This document shows, piece after piece, positions 14,806 through 20,640 of a DNA stretch of 20,640 nucleotides. The stretch is from JBOFCO01 sp051646105. Its GTDB lineage: Bacteria > Pseudomonadota > Alphaproteobacteria > Rhodobacterales > Rhodobacteraceae. A program made the position numbers and the translations under genes. Location: assembly GCA_051646105.1 (NCBI GenBank), contig JBOFCO010000130.1:1-20640 (forward strand), in the 5' to 3' direction. The first letter of the stretch is position 1, and each line of letters starts with the position of its first letter. The notes under the pieces are model-generated. The model saw only the letters and a list, made by a program, of their open reading frames with translations, was not told the DNA's origin and did no database searches.

Positions 14806-15379
14806 TCTGGCGGCGTTCATCCGGTTTTCACTGACGCGTCCGCGCGATGCGGCGGCGCAGCTTCTGGCCATGAACCTGCCCGATCCGCCGCGCTGGATGG
14901 GGCTGGCGCTGGTTGCGGCGCTAAGCACGATTCTGTCCTCGGCCAGTCTGATCCTGTTTCCACCCGTCGCGACACTGCCGGGGGCGGCGCTGTTTGCCAG
15001 TCCGCTGCGCGCGGCATCGCTTATCCTTGCCTTTCTTGTTGTCGCCTCGATGCTTGTGCAATGGCTGGGCAGCCTGTTCGGCGGCACCGGCATTTTCCGG
15101 GATGCGCTGCTTCTGGTGGTCTGGTGGCAGTTCCTGCTGGTGCTGTGTCAGGCGATCCAGATCGCGCTGCTGCTGGTCGTTCCGCCGCTGACTATCGTCA
15201 CCGGCTATGTCTTTCTGATACTGGCGTTGTGGCTCGCCACGCATTTCATCGCCGAACTGCATGGCTTCACCTCTGCGGCCAAGGTCTTTGTCGGGATCAT
15301 TGCCGGGTTTTTTCTGACGGTCGTCGCCATCAGTCTTCTGGCAGTGATGATGGGCCTGACGCCGCCGGTAAGGGGCTGA
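14795..15379 (+). CDS. YIP1-family membrane protein, second of a pair
   Basis: Starting at ATG 14795, with GGGGGCA as ribosome site inside the previous gene, this gives 194 residues. About five hydrophobic spans follow a short amphipathic start (FIRFSLTRPRDAAAQLLAMN). This start resembles the opening of the preceding protein, and the YIP1-like order of spans supports the same family. The two may form a heteromeric membrane complex. It ends one base before the sufS ATG. A longer open frame from 14768 adds nine residues without support. Confidence 0.75.
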   Translation: MQGDLAAFIRFSLTRPRDAAAQLLAMNLPDPPRWMGLALVAALSTILSSASLILFPPVATLPGAALFASPLRAASLILAFLVVASMLVQWLGSLFGGTGIFRDALLLVVWWQFLLVLCQAIQIALLLVVPPLTIVTGYVFLILALWLATHFIAELHGFTSAAKVFVGIIAGFFLTVVAISLLAVMMGLTPPVRG

Positions 15380-15380
15380 T

Positions 15381-16601
15381 ATGTATGATGTAAATCGCAT
15401 CCGGGCGGATTTCCCGATCCTGTCGCGGCAGGTGAACGGTCGGCCTCTGGTCTATCTGGACAATGGCGCCTCGGCGCAGAAGCCGCAGGTGGTCATCGAT
15501 GCGATGACCCGTGCCTATGCGGAAGAATATGCCAATGTGCACCGTGGCCTGCATTACCTGTCGACCGTGGCGACCGAGAAATACGAGGCGGTGCGCGGCA
15601 TAGTCGCCCGCTTTCTGAATGTGCCCGATGCAGAGGAAATCGTCTTTACCACCGGCACGACCGAAGGGATCAACCTTGTATCCTATGCCTGGGCTGCGCC
15701 CCGGTTGCAGGCGGGCGATGAAATCGTGCTGTCGGTGCTGGAACACCACGCCAACATCGTGCCCTGGCATTTCCTGCGTGAACGGCAGGGCGTGGTGCTG
15801 AAATGGGTGGAGCCAGAGCCGGACGGTGCGCTTGATCCGGGCAAGGTCATCGCCGCCATCGGGCCGCGCACGAAACTGGTGGCGGTCACGCAGATGTCGA
15901 ATGTCACCGGAACCGTGGTCGATGTGGCGATGATCGGCCGCGCCGCCCATGAACGGGGCGTGCCGATGCTGGTCGACGGATCGCAGGCGGCGGTGCATCT
16001 GCCGGTATCGGTTCCCGACCTGCATTGCGATTTCTATGCGATCACCGGGCACAAGCTTTACGGCCCGTCCGGTTCCGGCGCGATCTGGATCGCGAAGGAT
16101 CGCATGGCCGAGATGCGCCCATTCCTTGGCGGCGGCGACATGATCCGCGAGGTGACGCGCGATACCGTCACCTACAACGATCCACCGATGAAGTTCGAGG
16201 CCGGGACGCCCGGCATCGTCCAGCAGATCGGCATGGGCGTGGCGCTGGAATACATGATGGGCATCGGGATGACCGCGATCCATGCCCATGAATCGGCCCT
16301 GCGCGATTACGCCATGTCGCGTTTCCGCGCGCTGAACTGGCTGAATATCCAGGGCACCAGCGCGGGCAAGGGCGCGATCTTTTCGATGACTCTGGACGGC
16401 CCTGCCCATGCCCATGACATTTCGACCGTGCTCGACAAACGGGGTATCGCCGTCCGCGCCGGAACGCATTGCGCCATGCCGCTGATGGCGCATCTGGGTG
16501 TCAGCGCGACTTGCCGCGCCTCTTTCGGGATGTACAGCACCGAAGCCGAGGTCGATGCGCTGGTCGAGGCGCTGGAACTGTGCCGGGATCTGTTCGGGTA
16601 A
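15381..16601 (+). CDS. sufS: SufS, group II cysteine desulfurase
   Basis: The 406-residue protein is a typical SufS, the same length as E. coli SufS. It has YLDNGASAQKP near the start, the nucleotide-like cradle TTGTTEGIN (90-98), His122/His123 in LEHHANIVPW, the PLP lysine Lys225 in ITGHKLYGPSG, and the catalytic Cys364 in RAGTHCAMPLM, matching E. coli Lys226 and Cys364. It frees sulfur from cysteine as a persulfide for SufB. Group II enzymes usually need SufE or SufU for transfer, and neither gene lies in this window. It is the last gene of the operon, and its stop is one base from the stop of the convergent gene. Confidence 0.97.
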   Translation: MYDVNRIRADFPILSRQVNGRPLVYLDNGASAQKPQVVIDAMTRAYAEEYANVHRGLHYLSTVATEKYEAVRGIVARFLNVPDAEEIVFTTGTTEGINLVSYAWAAPRLQAGDEIVLSVLEHHANIVPWHFLRERQGVVLKWVEPEPDGALDPGKVIAAIGPRTKLVAVTQMSNVTGTVVDVAMIGRAAHERGVPMLVDGSQAAVHLPVSVPDLHCDFYAITGHKLYGPSGSGAIWIAKDRMAEMRPFLGGGDMIREVTRDTVTYNDPPMKFEAGTPGIVQQIGMGVALEYMMGIGMTAIHAHESALRDYAMSRFRALNWLNIQGTSAGKGAIFSMTLDGPAHAHDISTVLDKRGIAVRAGTHCAMPLMAHLGVSATCRASFGMYSTEAEVDALVEALELCRDLFG

Positions 16602-16602
16602 C

Positions 16603-17085
16603 CTAGACCCGCTCAAAATCCATCGTCCAGTTGGTTTCCCAGCTCTTGCCACCATCCGGGGAAAAAGCCTGTTCCCAGCGGGGTCTGTCCGTCAGGGTAT
16701 TCAGCCACTGGAAACGCACGCGGATTGGTTGCCCGCGAAGGTGGTCATCCGCAAAGAACGCGCCATCACCGTTCTGGAATCTGCCAATGACCGGAACATC
16801 CAAGTGATGCGGATTGGCCTGGGAGAGCCACCAGATTGCCCATTTCCCCGTCGTCACATCATAGGACCGAAGGGCAACTGCGCGGATCGCACCATCCGGA
16901 AAATACATCACGTTGTCTTCGATATTGCCTTTTCCACCAAGGATCAGGCGCATATCGGTTGTTCCGTGGAAATCCTGCCAATCGGTACAACCCGTCAGCC
17001 GCTCCTTCAGCCGGTGGTGACTGACCCGCCAATGCCCGCTCTCGAAATCAAAGTCATGCGATCCATCAACATCGGGTGTCATCAT
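16603..17085 (-). CDS. DUF1579-like protein of unknown function (160 residues)
   Basis: The protein starts MMTPDVDGSHDFDFESGHWRV. The middle (RLTGCTDWQDFHGTTDMRLILGGKGNIEDNVMYFPDG) and the end (RPRWEQAFSPDGGKSWETNW) fit the DUF1579-like, lipocalin-type beta-barrel pattern of small soluble proteins. No catalytic residues can be named. The ribosome site is excellent (GAGGAGGG, about 6 bases before ATG 17085). A second ATG follows directly at 17082. It is convergent with sufS with a single base between stop codons and no terminator-like hairpin between them, so the two transcripts probably overlap. It is transcribed alone as far as the window shows. Confidence 0.75.
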   Translation of the reverse strand: MMTPDVDGSHDFDFESGHWRVSHHRLKERLTGCTDWQDFHGTTDMRLILGGKGNIEDNVMYFPDGAIRAVALRSYDVTTGKWAIWWLSQANPHHLDVPVIGRFQNGDGAFFADDHLRGQPIRVRFQWLNTLTDRPRWEQAFSPDGGKSWETNWTMDFERV

Positions 17086-17189
17086 CAGCCCTCCTCAAAT
17101 CCGAGATGAATGTTCCTATATTGTTCGCATCCTGTCAATCGCGGTAGCAGGTGTTCGGGCACCCCAGCAAATGGAATGACAAGCCGACC

Positions 17190-17417
17190 TCGGCCGCGAT
17201 GTTCAAGCCGCGAAGTTCAAATGAAAACCCCGATTCCGGCTGCCTGTCCTATGCCGGTTACGCGTGAATCGGTGTCGGGGCGTCGGTCATGCCCGGCGTC
17301 ACCATTGACGAAAATGCGACCGTCGCAGCCAATGCTGTTGTCACGAAGCACGTGCCGGACAACATGATTGTCGGCGGGGTGCCCGCACGGGTGACAAGGG
17401 GCATCGGGGAGAGTTAA
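17190..17417 (+). pseudogene. Decayed C-terminal part of a hexapeptide-repeat acyltransferase
   Basis: From 17268 to the TAA at 17415-17417 the frame reads IGVGASVMPGVTIDENATVA, then ANAVVTKHVPDNMIVGGVPA, then RVTRGIGES. This is the end of a left-handed beta-helix acetyltransferase of the LacA/WcaF kind. The codon just before is TGA (17265-17267), where the family usually has Trp (WIGxGA), so a TGG to TGA change is likely. The same frame stays open upstream to about 17148, but I see no clear acyltransferase repeats in it. The 17190 boundary is approximate. No start codon with a ribosome site serves the fragment, and most of the gene is gone. The rest of 17086-17189 holds nothing I can identify. 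Confidence 0.75.
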
Positions 17418-17440
17418 CCCCGGACACCCCTTGTCGACCC
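17389..17440. terminator. Long two-tier hairpin, probable terminator of the protease gene
   Basis: The outer arms GGGTGACAAGGGG (17389-17401) and 17427-17440 pair over 13 bases with one bulged G (17436). An inner stem CGGGG/CCCCG (17405-17409 with 17418-17422) closes an 8-base loop containing the TAA of the acyltransferase remnant. It begins 7 bases past the stop codon of the protease gene on the minus strand. No run of T follows on either strand, so termination is plausible but not certain. Confidence 0.55.
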
Positions 17441-17447
17441 ATTGATG

Positions 17448-19652
17448 TCAGAAGCGGATCGTATAGGCCATGACGGCGGCAGTGTCGGTGTTCCCGGCGA
17501 TGTTGCCGTAGTTTTCCGCATGCAGCAGCTTCATGCTCAGTTCCTGATGATCGCCCAGCGGAGTCTGGTAGCTGACGGCGAAATCCATCTGCCGGTCGGT
17601 TGGGGCCAGATCGATGGCCATGGCGCGGGGGGAGGCGCCTTCGGCCATATTGGTTGCCATGGTGGTCGGCATGGCCAGCATCGCCTCTCCGCCGCTGACA
17701 GCCAGCGGCATTGAAACGCCCAGCGCCAGACGGTCGCCCTTGGCAAAGGCGTTCTTCTGGCCGATTTCCAGCGACAGGCTGTCGAAGCGTGCGGTGCTGA
17801 CGGCGCTGAAGGCCGTGGGTGTGCCGATGTCGGCCACGCCCATCTCTCCGCCCAGGGTCAGGAAGCCACCGCCCGACAGATCCTGGGACAAGCCCAGTTG
17901 CAGCGCCATCATGTCGCTGCGCGGTGCGCCGTCATCGGCGGAGCCGAAGCCGACCACAGCCCCCGCATCCGTCGCCACTTTGATACCAAGGTCCAGACGG
18001 GTGGCCCCGTCGCCAAGGCTTTGCTTCAGCGCGATGCCCCCGCCCTTGCCTGCGCCCGGCATCAGGATCGATGCGCTTGCGCTGCCATCGGCCAGCGGCA
18101 CCTCGATCGTCTGGCCGTTATGGGCGCGGAAACTGTCCGTCAGCGCGGTCGGGGGGGCTTGCCGGGTCATCGCGAGATCGGTCGACAGGGTGCGCCCGAC
18201 CAGACCTGCCGAAAGCGGCGCAGGCGAAGCGGTGGCCACCAGTGCCGTTGCGGGCATGTCGAAACCGGCCTTCAGGCTGTCGGTCACCGGGATTGAAACA
18301 TCCGACAGGCTGCGCGCCACAGCATCGCCCATGGCAGAGCCGGTGCGGAACGCCGCATCATCGGTCGCGATGATGTCGCCGGTTCCGGTCGTCATCGTCG
18401 TTGCGCCGATGGGCAGCAGTGCCGCGCGCAGGTCAAGGAAGCCGTGGCCGAACTCGGTGGAATAGTCGTGGAAATACCCGTCTGCCAGTTCGATGGTGCC
18501 GTCCGGCGTGAAGAAGCTGTTGTTGGCCGAAGCCAGCAGGCGGATGCGCAGGTCATGCGGCGTCAGGTTCGGGAAAGCTTCCGCAAGCAGGGCCAATGCA
18601 CCCGAAACCTGCGGGGTGGCATAGGACGAACCCGTGCCGAACCCATAGCTGGTGTTGCTGCCGGATGTGGCCGATGTCCAGGTTCCGTCGGCCACCAGAC
18701 ACCAGCGTGCTGACTGGTAGCAGGGGGAGGAAATCAGTTGGGCGGAATGGATGGTGTCGTTGTCAAAGGTCGCAACGGCATTGCCGACGGCCAGCCAGCC
18801 CGCTTCCAGCGAGGCGTCGAAACTGGGCAGGGCATCCATCAGCCGGGACTGGCCATGGTTTGTGTTCGAGACGGCAAATACGACAACGCCCTCGGCGGCA
18901 TAGGCGCGCAGGGCGTTGAGATAGGCTTCGTCATCGCTGGTGGTGGCGTTGTTTCCGTCATTGAAAACATAGCTGAAATTGGCTCCCGTCGCGGCGAGGG
19001 AATCGTAGCTCCATGAATTGTTCTGGGCGACGGCCCCGATGGCCAGGGCGCGCAATGTTGCCTGCGCCATGACGGCCGTATCGGTGTAATCGGCCACATG
19101 CAGCGAGGCGCCGGGTGCCACGCCGATCATCGTGCCGGAACTGCCCGCGAGAACGGAGGCAACGGAGGTGCCGTGAGAGGCGACATCGGGCGTGCCGGTC
19201 CGTGTGATGGTCTTGCCGGCAAAGGCTTCATGCGTCAGACGGAAGCCTTCGTCGATGATCGCAACGGTCTGGCCCTTGCCGGTCAATCCGGTGGAATGGG
19301 CGTATTCGATGCGCGCGGCGGCCAGAGGATAGCTTTCATATTCGACGCTTGGATTGCTGGGCCTGTGCCAGGTGGAATTCTGGATCACGTAGCGTGATAC
19401 CGAATTGCGCAGACGTGCCGCCGCCGATTCATAGGGCGCAAAGCTGGGAACATAGTAGGACGCCAGCACACCAGAGCCGCCAGGGGTGGGTGCAGGCCCG
19501 AAGATCTGCCCAAGGTCAGAGGACACCTCTGCCCCCTTGCACCCGGCAAGAAGGGTCAGCACAAGCACGACACCCGATCCGCGCATGGCAAGCGACTTTG
19601 CCTTCTTGCGGGCGGGGCGTGGCGTCGTGGCGGTCGTGGCGCGGACTGGCAT
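17448..19652 (-). CDS. Subtilisin-like (S8) lipoprotein protease with autotransporter-like C-terminus
   Basis: The 734-residue protein has a basic N-terminus, a hydrophobic stretch and a lipobox LLAGC with Cys38, so it is probably a lipoprotein. Lys39 follows the cysteine, which favours outer-membrane sorting. The S8 protease domain spans about 100-410, with Asp134 in VAIIDEGF, His160 in ASHGTSVASVLAG and Ser343 in GTGSSYATPQVSGALALL, where the common GTSxA is GSSYA. Residues about 450-734 are rich in Gly, Ala, Ser, Thr and alternating strands and end YTIRF. A terminal Phe is typical of outer-membrane barrels. NalP and SphB1 are known lipoprotein subtilase autotransporters. ATG 19652 has a GAGG site; ATG 19586, just before the hydrophobic core, is an alternative start. 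It is a single-gene unit. Confidence 0.88.
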   Translation of the reverse strand: MPVRATTATTPRPARKKAKSLAMRGSGVVLVLTLLAGCKGAEVSSDLGQIFGPAPTPGGSGVLASYYVPSFAPYESAAARLRNSVSRYVIQNSTWHRPSNPSVEYESYPLAAARIEYAHSTGLTGKGQTVAIIDEGFRLTHEAFAGKTITRTGTPDVASHGTSVASVLAGSSGTMIGVAPGASLHVADYTDTAVMAQATLRALAIGAVAQNNSWSYDSLAATGANFSYVFNDGNNATTSDDEAYLNALRAYAAEGVVVFAVSNTNHGQSRLMDALPSFDASLEAGWLAVGNAVATFDNDTIHSAQLISSPCYQSARWCLVADGTWTSATSGSNTSYGFGTGSSYATPQVSGALALLAEAFPNLTPHDLRIRLLASANNSFFTPDGTIELADGYFHDYSTEFGHGFLDLRAALLPIGATTMTTGTGDIIATDDAAFRTGSAMGDAVARSLSDVSIPVTDSLKAGFDMPATALVATASPAPLSAGLVGRTLSTDLAMTRQAPPTALTDSFRAHNGQTIEVPLADGSASASILMPGAGKGGGIALKQSLGDGATRLDLGIKVATDAGAVVGFGSADDGAPRSDMMALQLGLSQDLSGGGFLTLGGEMGVADIGTPTAFSAVSTARFDSLSLEIGQKNAFAKGDRLALGVSMPLAVSGGEAMLAMPTTMATNMAEGASPRAMAIDLAPTDRQMDFAVSYQTPLGDHQELSMKLLHAENYGNIAGNTDTAAVMAYTIRF

Positions 19653-19848
19653 TCTGAAACCTCGGCAATCGGGGGCACAATGATCGATTGTTGCGTTTTC
19701 GGGGGGTGGTTTGTCGAAATCAGGGCGGAATCGGATCGCTTTTGGGTTCTCGCCTTGGTTGAAAAGGGCAAAGCCGCAGCCGCAATGGGGGGCCGCACGG
19801 ATTTTGCGTTGCAGTAGCAGGCCAATCGGTCTAATCGGATGCTGCTGC

Positions 19849-19925
19849 GCACCCGTAGCTCAGCTGGATAGAGTGCTGCCCTCCGAAGGCAGAGGTCACA
19901 GGTTCGAATCCTGTCGGGTGCGCCA
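19849..19925 (+). tRNA. tRNA-Arg, anticodon CCG
   Basis: A complete cloverleaf is visible. The acceptor arms GCACCCG (19849-19855) and CGGGTGC pair perfectly. The D arm contains AGCTCAGCTGGATAGAGT, the anticodon stem is CTGCC/GGCAG around the loop CTCCGAA, and the T arm contains GGTTCGAATCC. The discriminator is G and the CCA end is encoded. The anticodon CCG reads the arginine codon CGG, common in GC-rich genes. It lies 53 bases before argC on the same strand. Confidence 0.97.
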
Positions 19926-19978
19926 GATTTCCCGGTAATGCACGTTTCGACCGGGCCGCAGGATCGGCAGGGGGTATC

Positions 19979-20640
19979 ATGTCACATCGCATCGCCATTC
20001 TGGGCGCATCTGGCTACACCGGGGCAGAGCTTGTCCGCCTGATCGCCACACATCCGTCGATGCAGGTTGTCGCGCTGTCCGGCGACCGCAAGGCGGGCAT
20101 GGCAATGGCCGACGTGTTTCCGCATCTGCGCCATCTTGACCTGCCGGTGCTGGAAAAGATCGAGGATATGGATTTTTCCGGCGTCGATCTGGCGTTCTGT
20201 GCGTTGCCGCACGCGACTTCGCAGGCGGTGATCGCCGGGCTGCCGCCGACGCTGAAGGTCGTTGACCTTTCCGCAGATTTTCGGCTGCGCGACCCGGCGG
20301 AATATGAAAAATGGTATGGCAAGCCCCATGCGGCTGTCGATCTGCAGAAAACCGCCGTCTATGGGCTGACCGAATTCTACCGCGATGACATCCGCGCGGC
20401 ACGGCTGTGTGCGGGCACCGGCTGCAACGCTGCCACCGGGCAATATGCCATCCGCCCGCTGATCGAGGCGGGGGTGATCGACCTTGACGAAATCACCATC
20501 GACCTGAAGGCGGGCGTATCGGGTGCCGGCCGCAGCCTGAAGGAAAATCTGCTGCATGCAGAACTTTCCGGCGGCACTCATCCCTATTCGGCGGGTGGCA
20601 CGCACCGGCATCTGGGAGAGTTCGACCAGGAATTTTCCAA
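19979..20640 (+). CDS. argC: N-acetyl-gamma-glutamyl-phosphate reductase ArgC (partial, 220 codons)
   Basis: ArgC makes N-acetylglutamate semialdehyde with NADPH in arginine synthesis. The ATG at 19979 follows an AGGGGG site. The protein opens with the dinucleotide-binding segment MSHRIAILGASGYTGAELVRL, then LAFCALPHATSQ and VVDLSADFRLRD. The active-site cysteine appears in GTGCNAATGQYA, a variant of the usual PGCYPT. KAGVSGAGRSLKENLLH and the late GGTHRHLGEFDQEFS fit the family. The frame is open to the window edge, so about one third of the gene lies outside. Translation of the frame was done by hand. Confidence 0.95.
   Translation, partial: MSHRIAILGASGYTGAELVRLIATHPSMQVVALSGDRKAGMAMADVFPHLRHLDLPVLEKIEDMDFSGVDLAFCALPHATSQAVIAGLPPTLKVVDLSADFRLRDPAEYEKWYGKPHAAVDLQKTAVYGLTEFYRDDIRAARLCAGTGCNAATGQYAIRPLIEAGVIDLDEITIDLKAGVSGAGRSLKENLLHAELSGGTHPYSAGGTHRHLGEFDQEFS

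Noticed and set aside
15330..16655. 441-codon open frame on the minus strand opposite sufS
   Set aside because: It is antisense of sufS with no recognisable domain. SufS is complete with all catalytic residues.
1..20640. CRISPR array, insertion sequence, prophage or anti-phage system
   Set aside because: I saw no regularly spaced repeats, no transposase or integrase reading frame, and no known defence domains. The only direct repeats are short and lie in control regions.

Overview
The window is GC-rich chromosomal DNA with tightly packed genes, many joined by ATGA, GTGA or TGATG stop/start overlaps. It most likely comes from an alphaproteobacterium of the order Rhodobacterales. The grounds are the layout of the suf cluster (an IscR-type regulator without cluster cysteines, followed by an IscS-like desulfurase, sufB, sufC, sufD and sufS), the style of the alpha/beta hydrolase and its small partner gene, and the codon bias. 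The placement comes from recognising protein families, not from a database search.

Region 1 (1-5235) is a sugar-type uptake locus. On the minus strand, in transcription order, lie a membrane fatty-acid-hydroxylase/sterol-desaturase-like protein, a periplasmic sugar-binding protein with a signal peptide, a strong hairpin, an RbsC-type permease, and the first 14 codons of the ATPase at the window edge. Divergent from these is a LacI-family regulator. Its start lies in an AT-rich patch holding a TTGACA promoter element, a perfect 7-2-7 palindrome and a 10-bp direct repeat. Behind it is an aldo/keto reductase gene broken by an in-frame TGA and cut off at its 3' end.

Region 2 (5242-7345, minus strand) is a compact operon: an alpha/beta hydrolase, an 88-residue conserved-looking small protein, and a protein made of two complete HD phosphohydrolase domains in tandem.

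Region 3 (7508-16601, plus strand) is a Fe-S cluster assembly (SUF) operon of eleven genes: iscR-like regulator, shortened IscS-like cysteine desulfurase, sufB, FkbM-type methyltransferase, a 165-residue membrane protein, sufC, sufD, two YIP1-like membrane proteins and sufS. A candidate promoter and operator (TAGA-N5-TCTA) lie in the gap shared with the region 2 operon. No sufE, sufU, sufA or sufT is visible in the window. The desulfurases would supply sulfur, SufBCD would be the scaffold and ATPase, and the regulator would tune expression to Fe-S demand. The methyltransferase and the three membrane proteins have no known place in this pathway.

Region 4 (16603-20640) holds a DUF1579-like protein convergent with sufS, the decayed C-terminal part of a hexapeptide acyltransferase, a long hairpin, a lipoprotein subtilisin-like protease with an autotransporter-like C-terminus (minus strand), a tRNA-Arg(CCG), and the first 220 codons of argC.

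I found no CRISPR array, insertion sequence or prophage. The most interesting material is the set of non-canonical members of the SUF operon, the tandem HD protein, and the broken genes that mark local rearrangement. I did not find a clearly new defence or mobile system.
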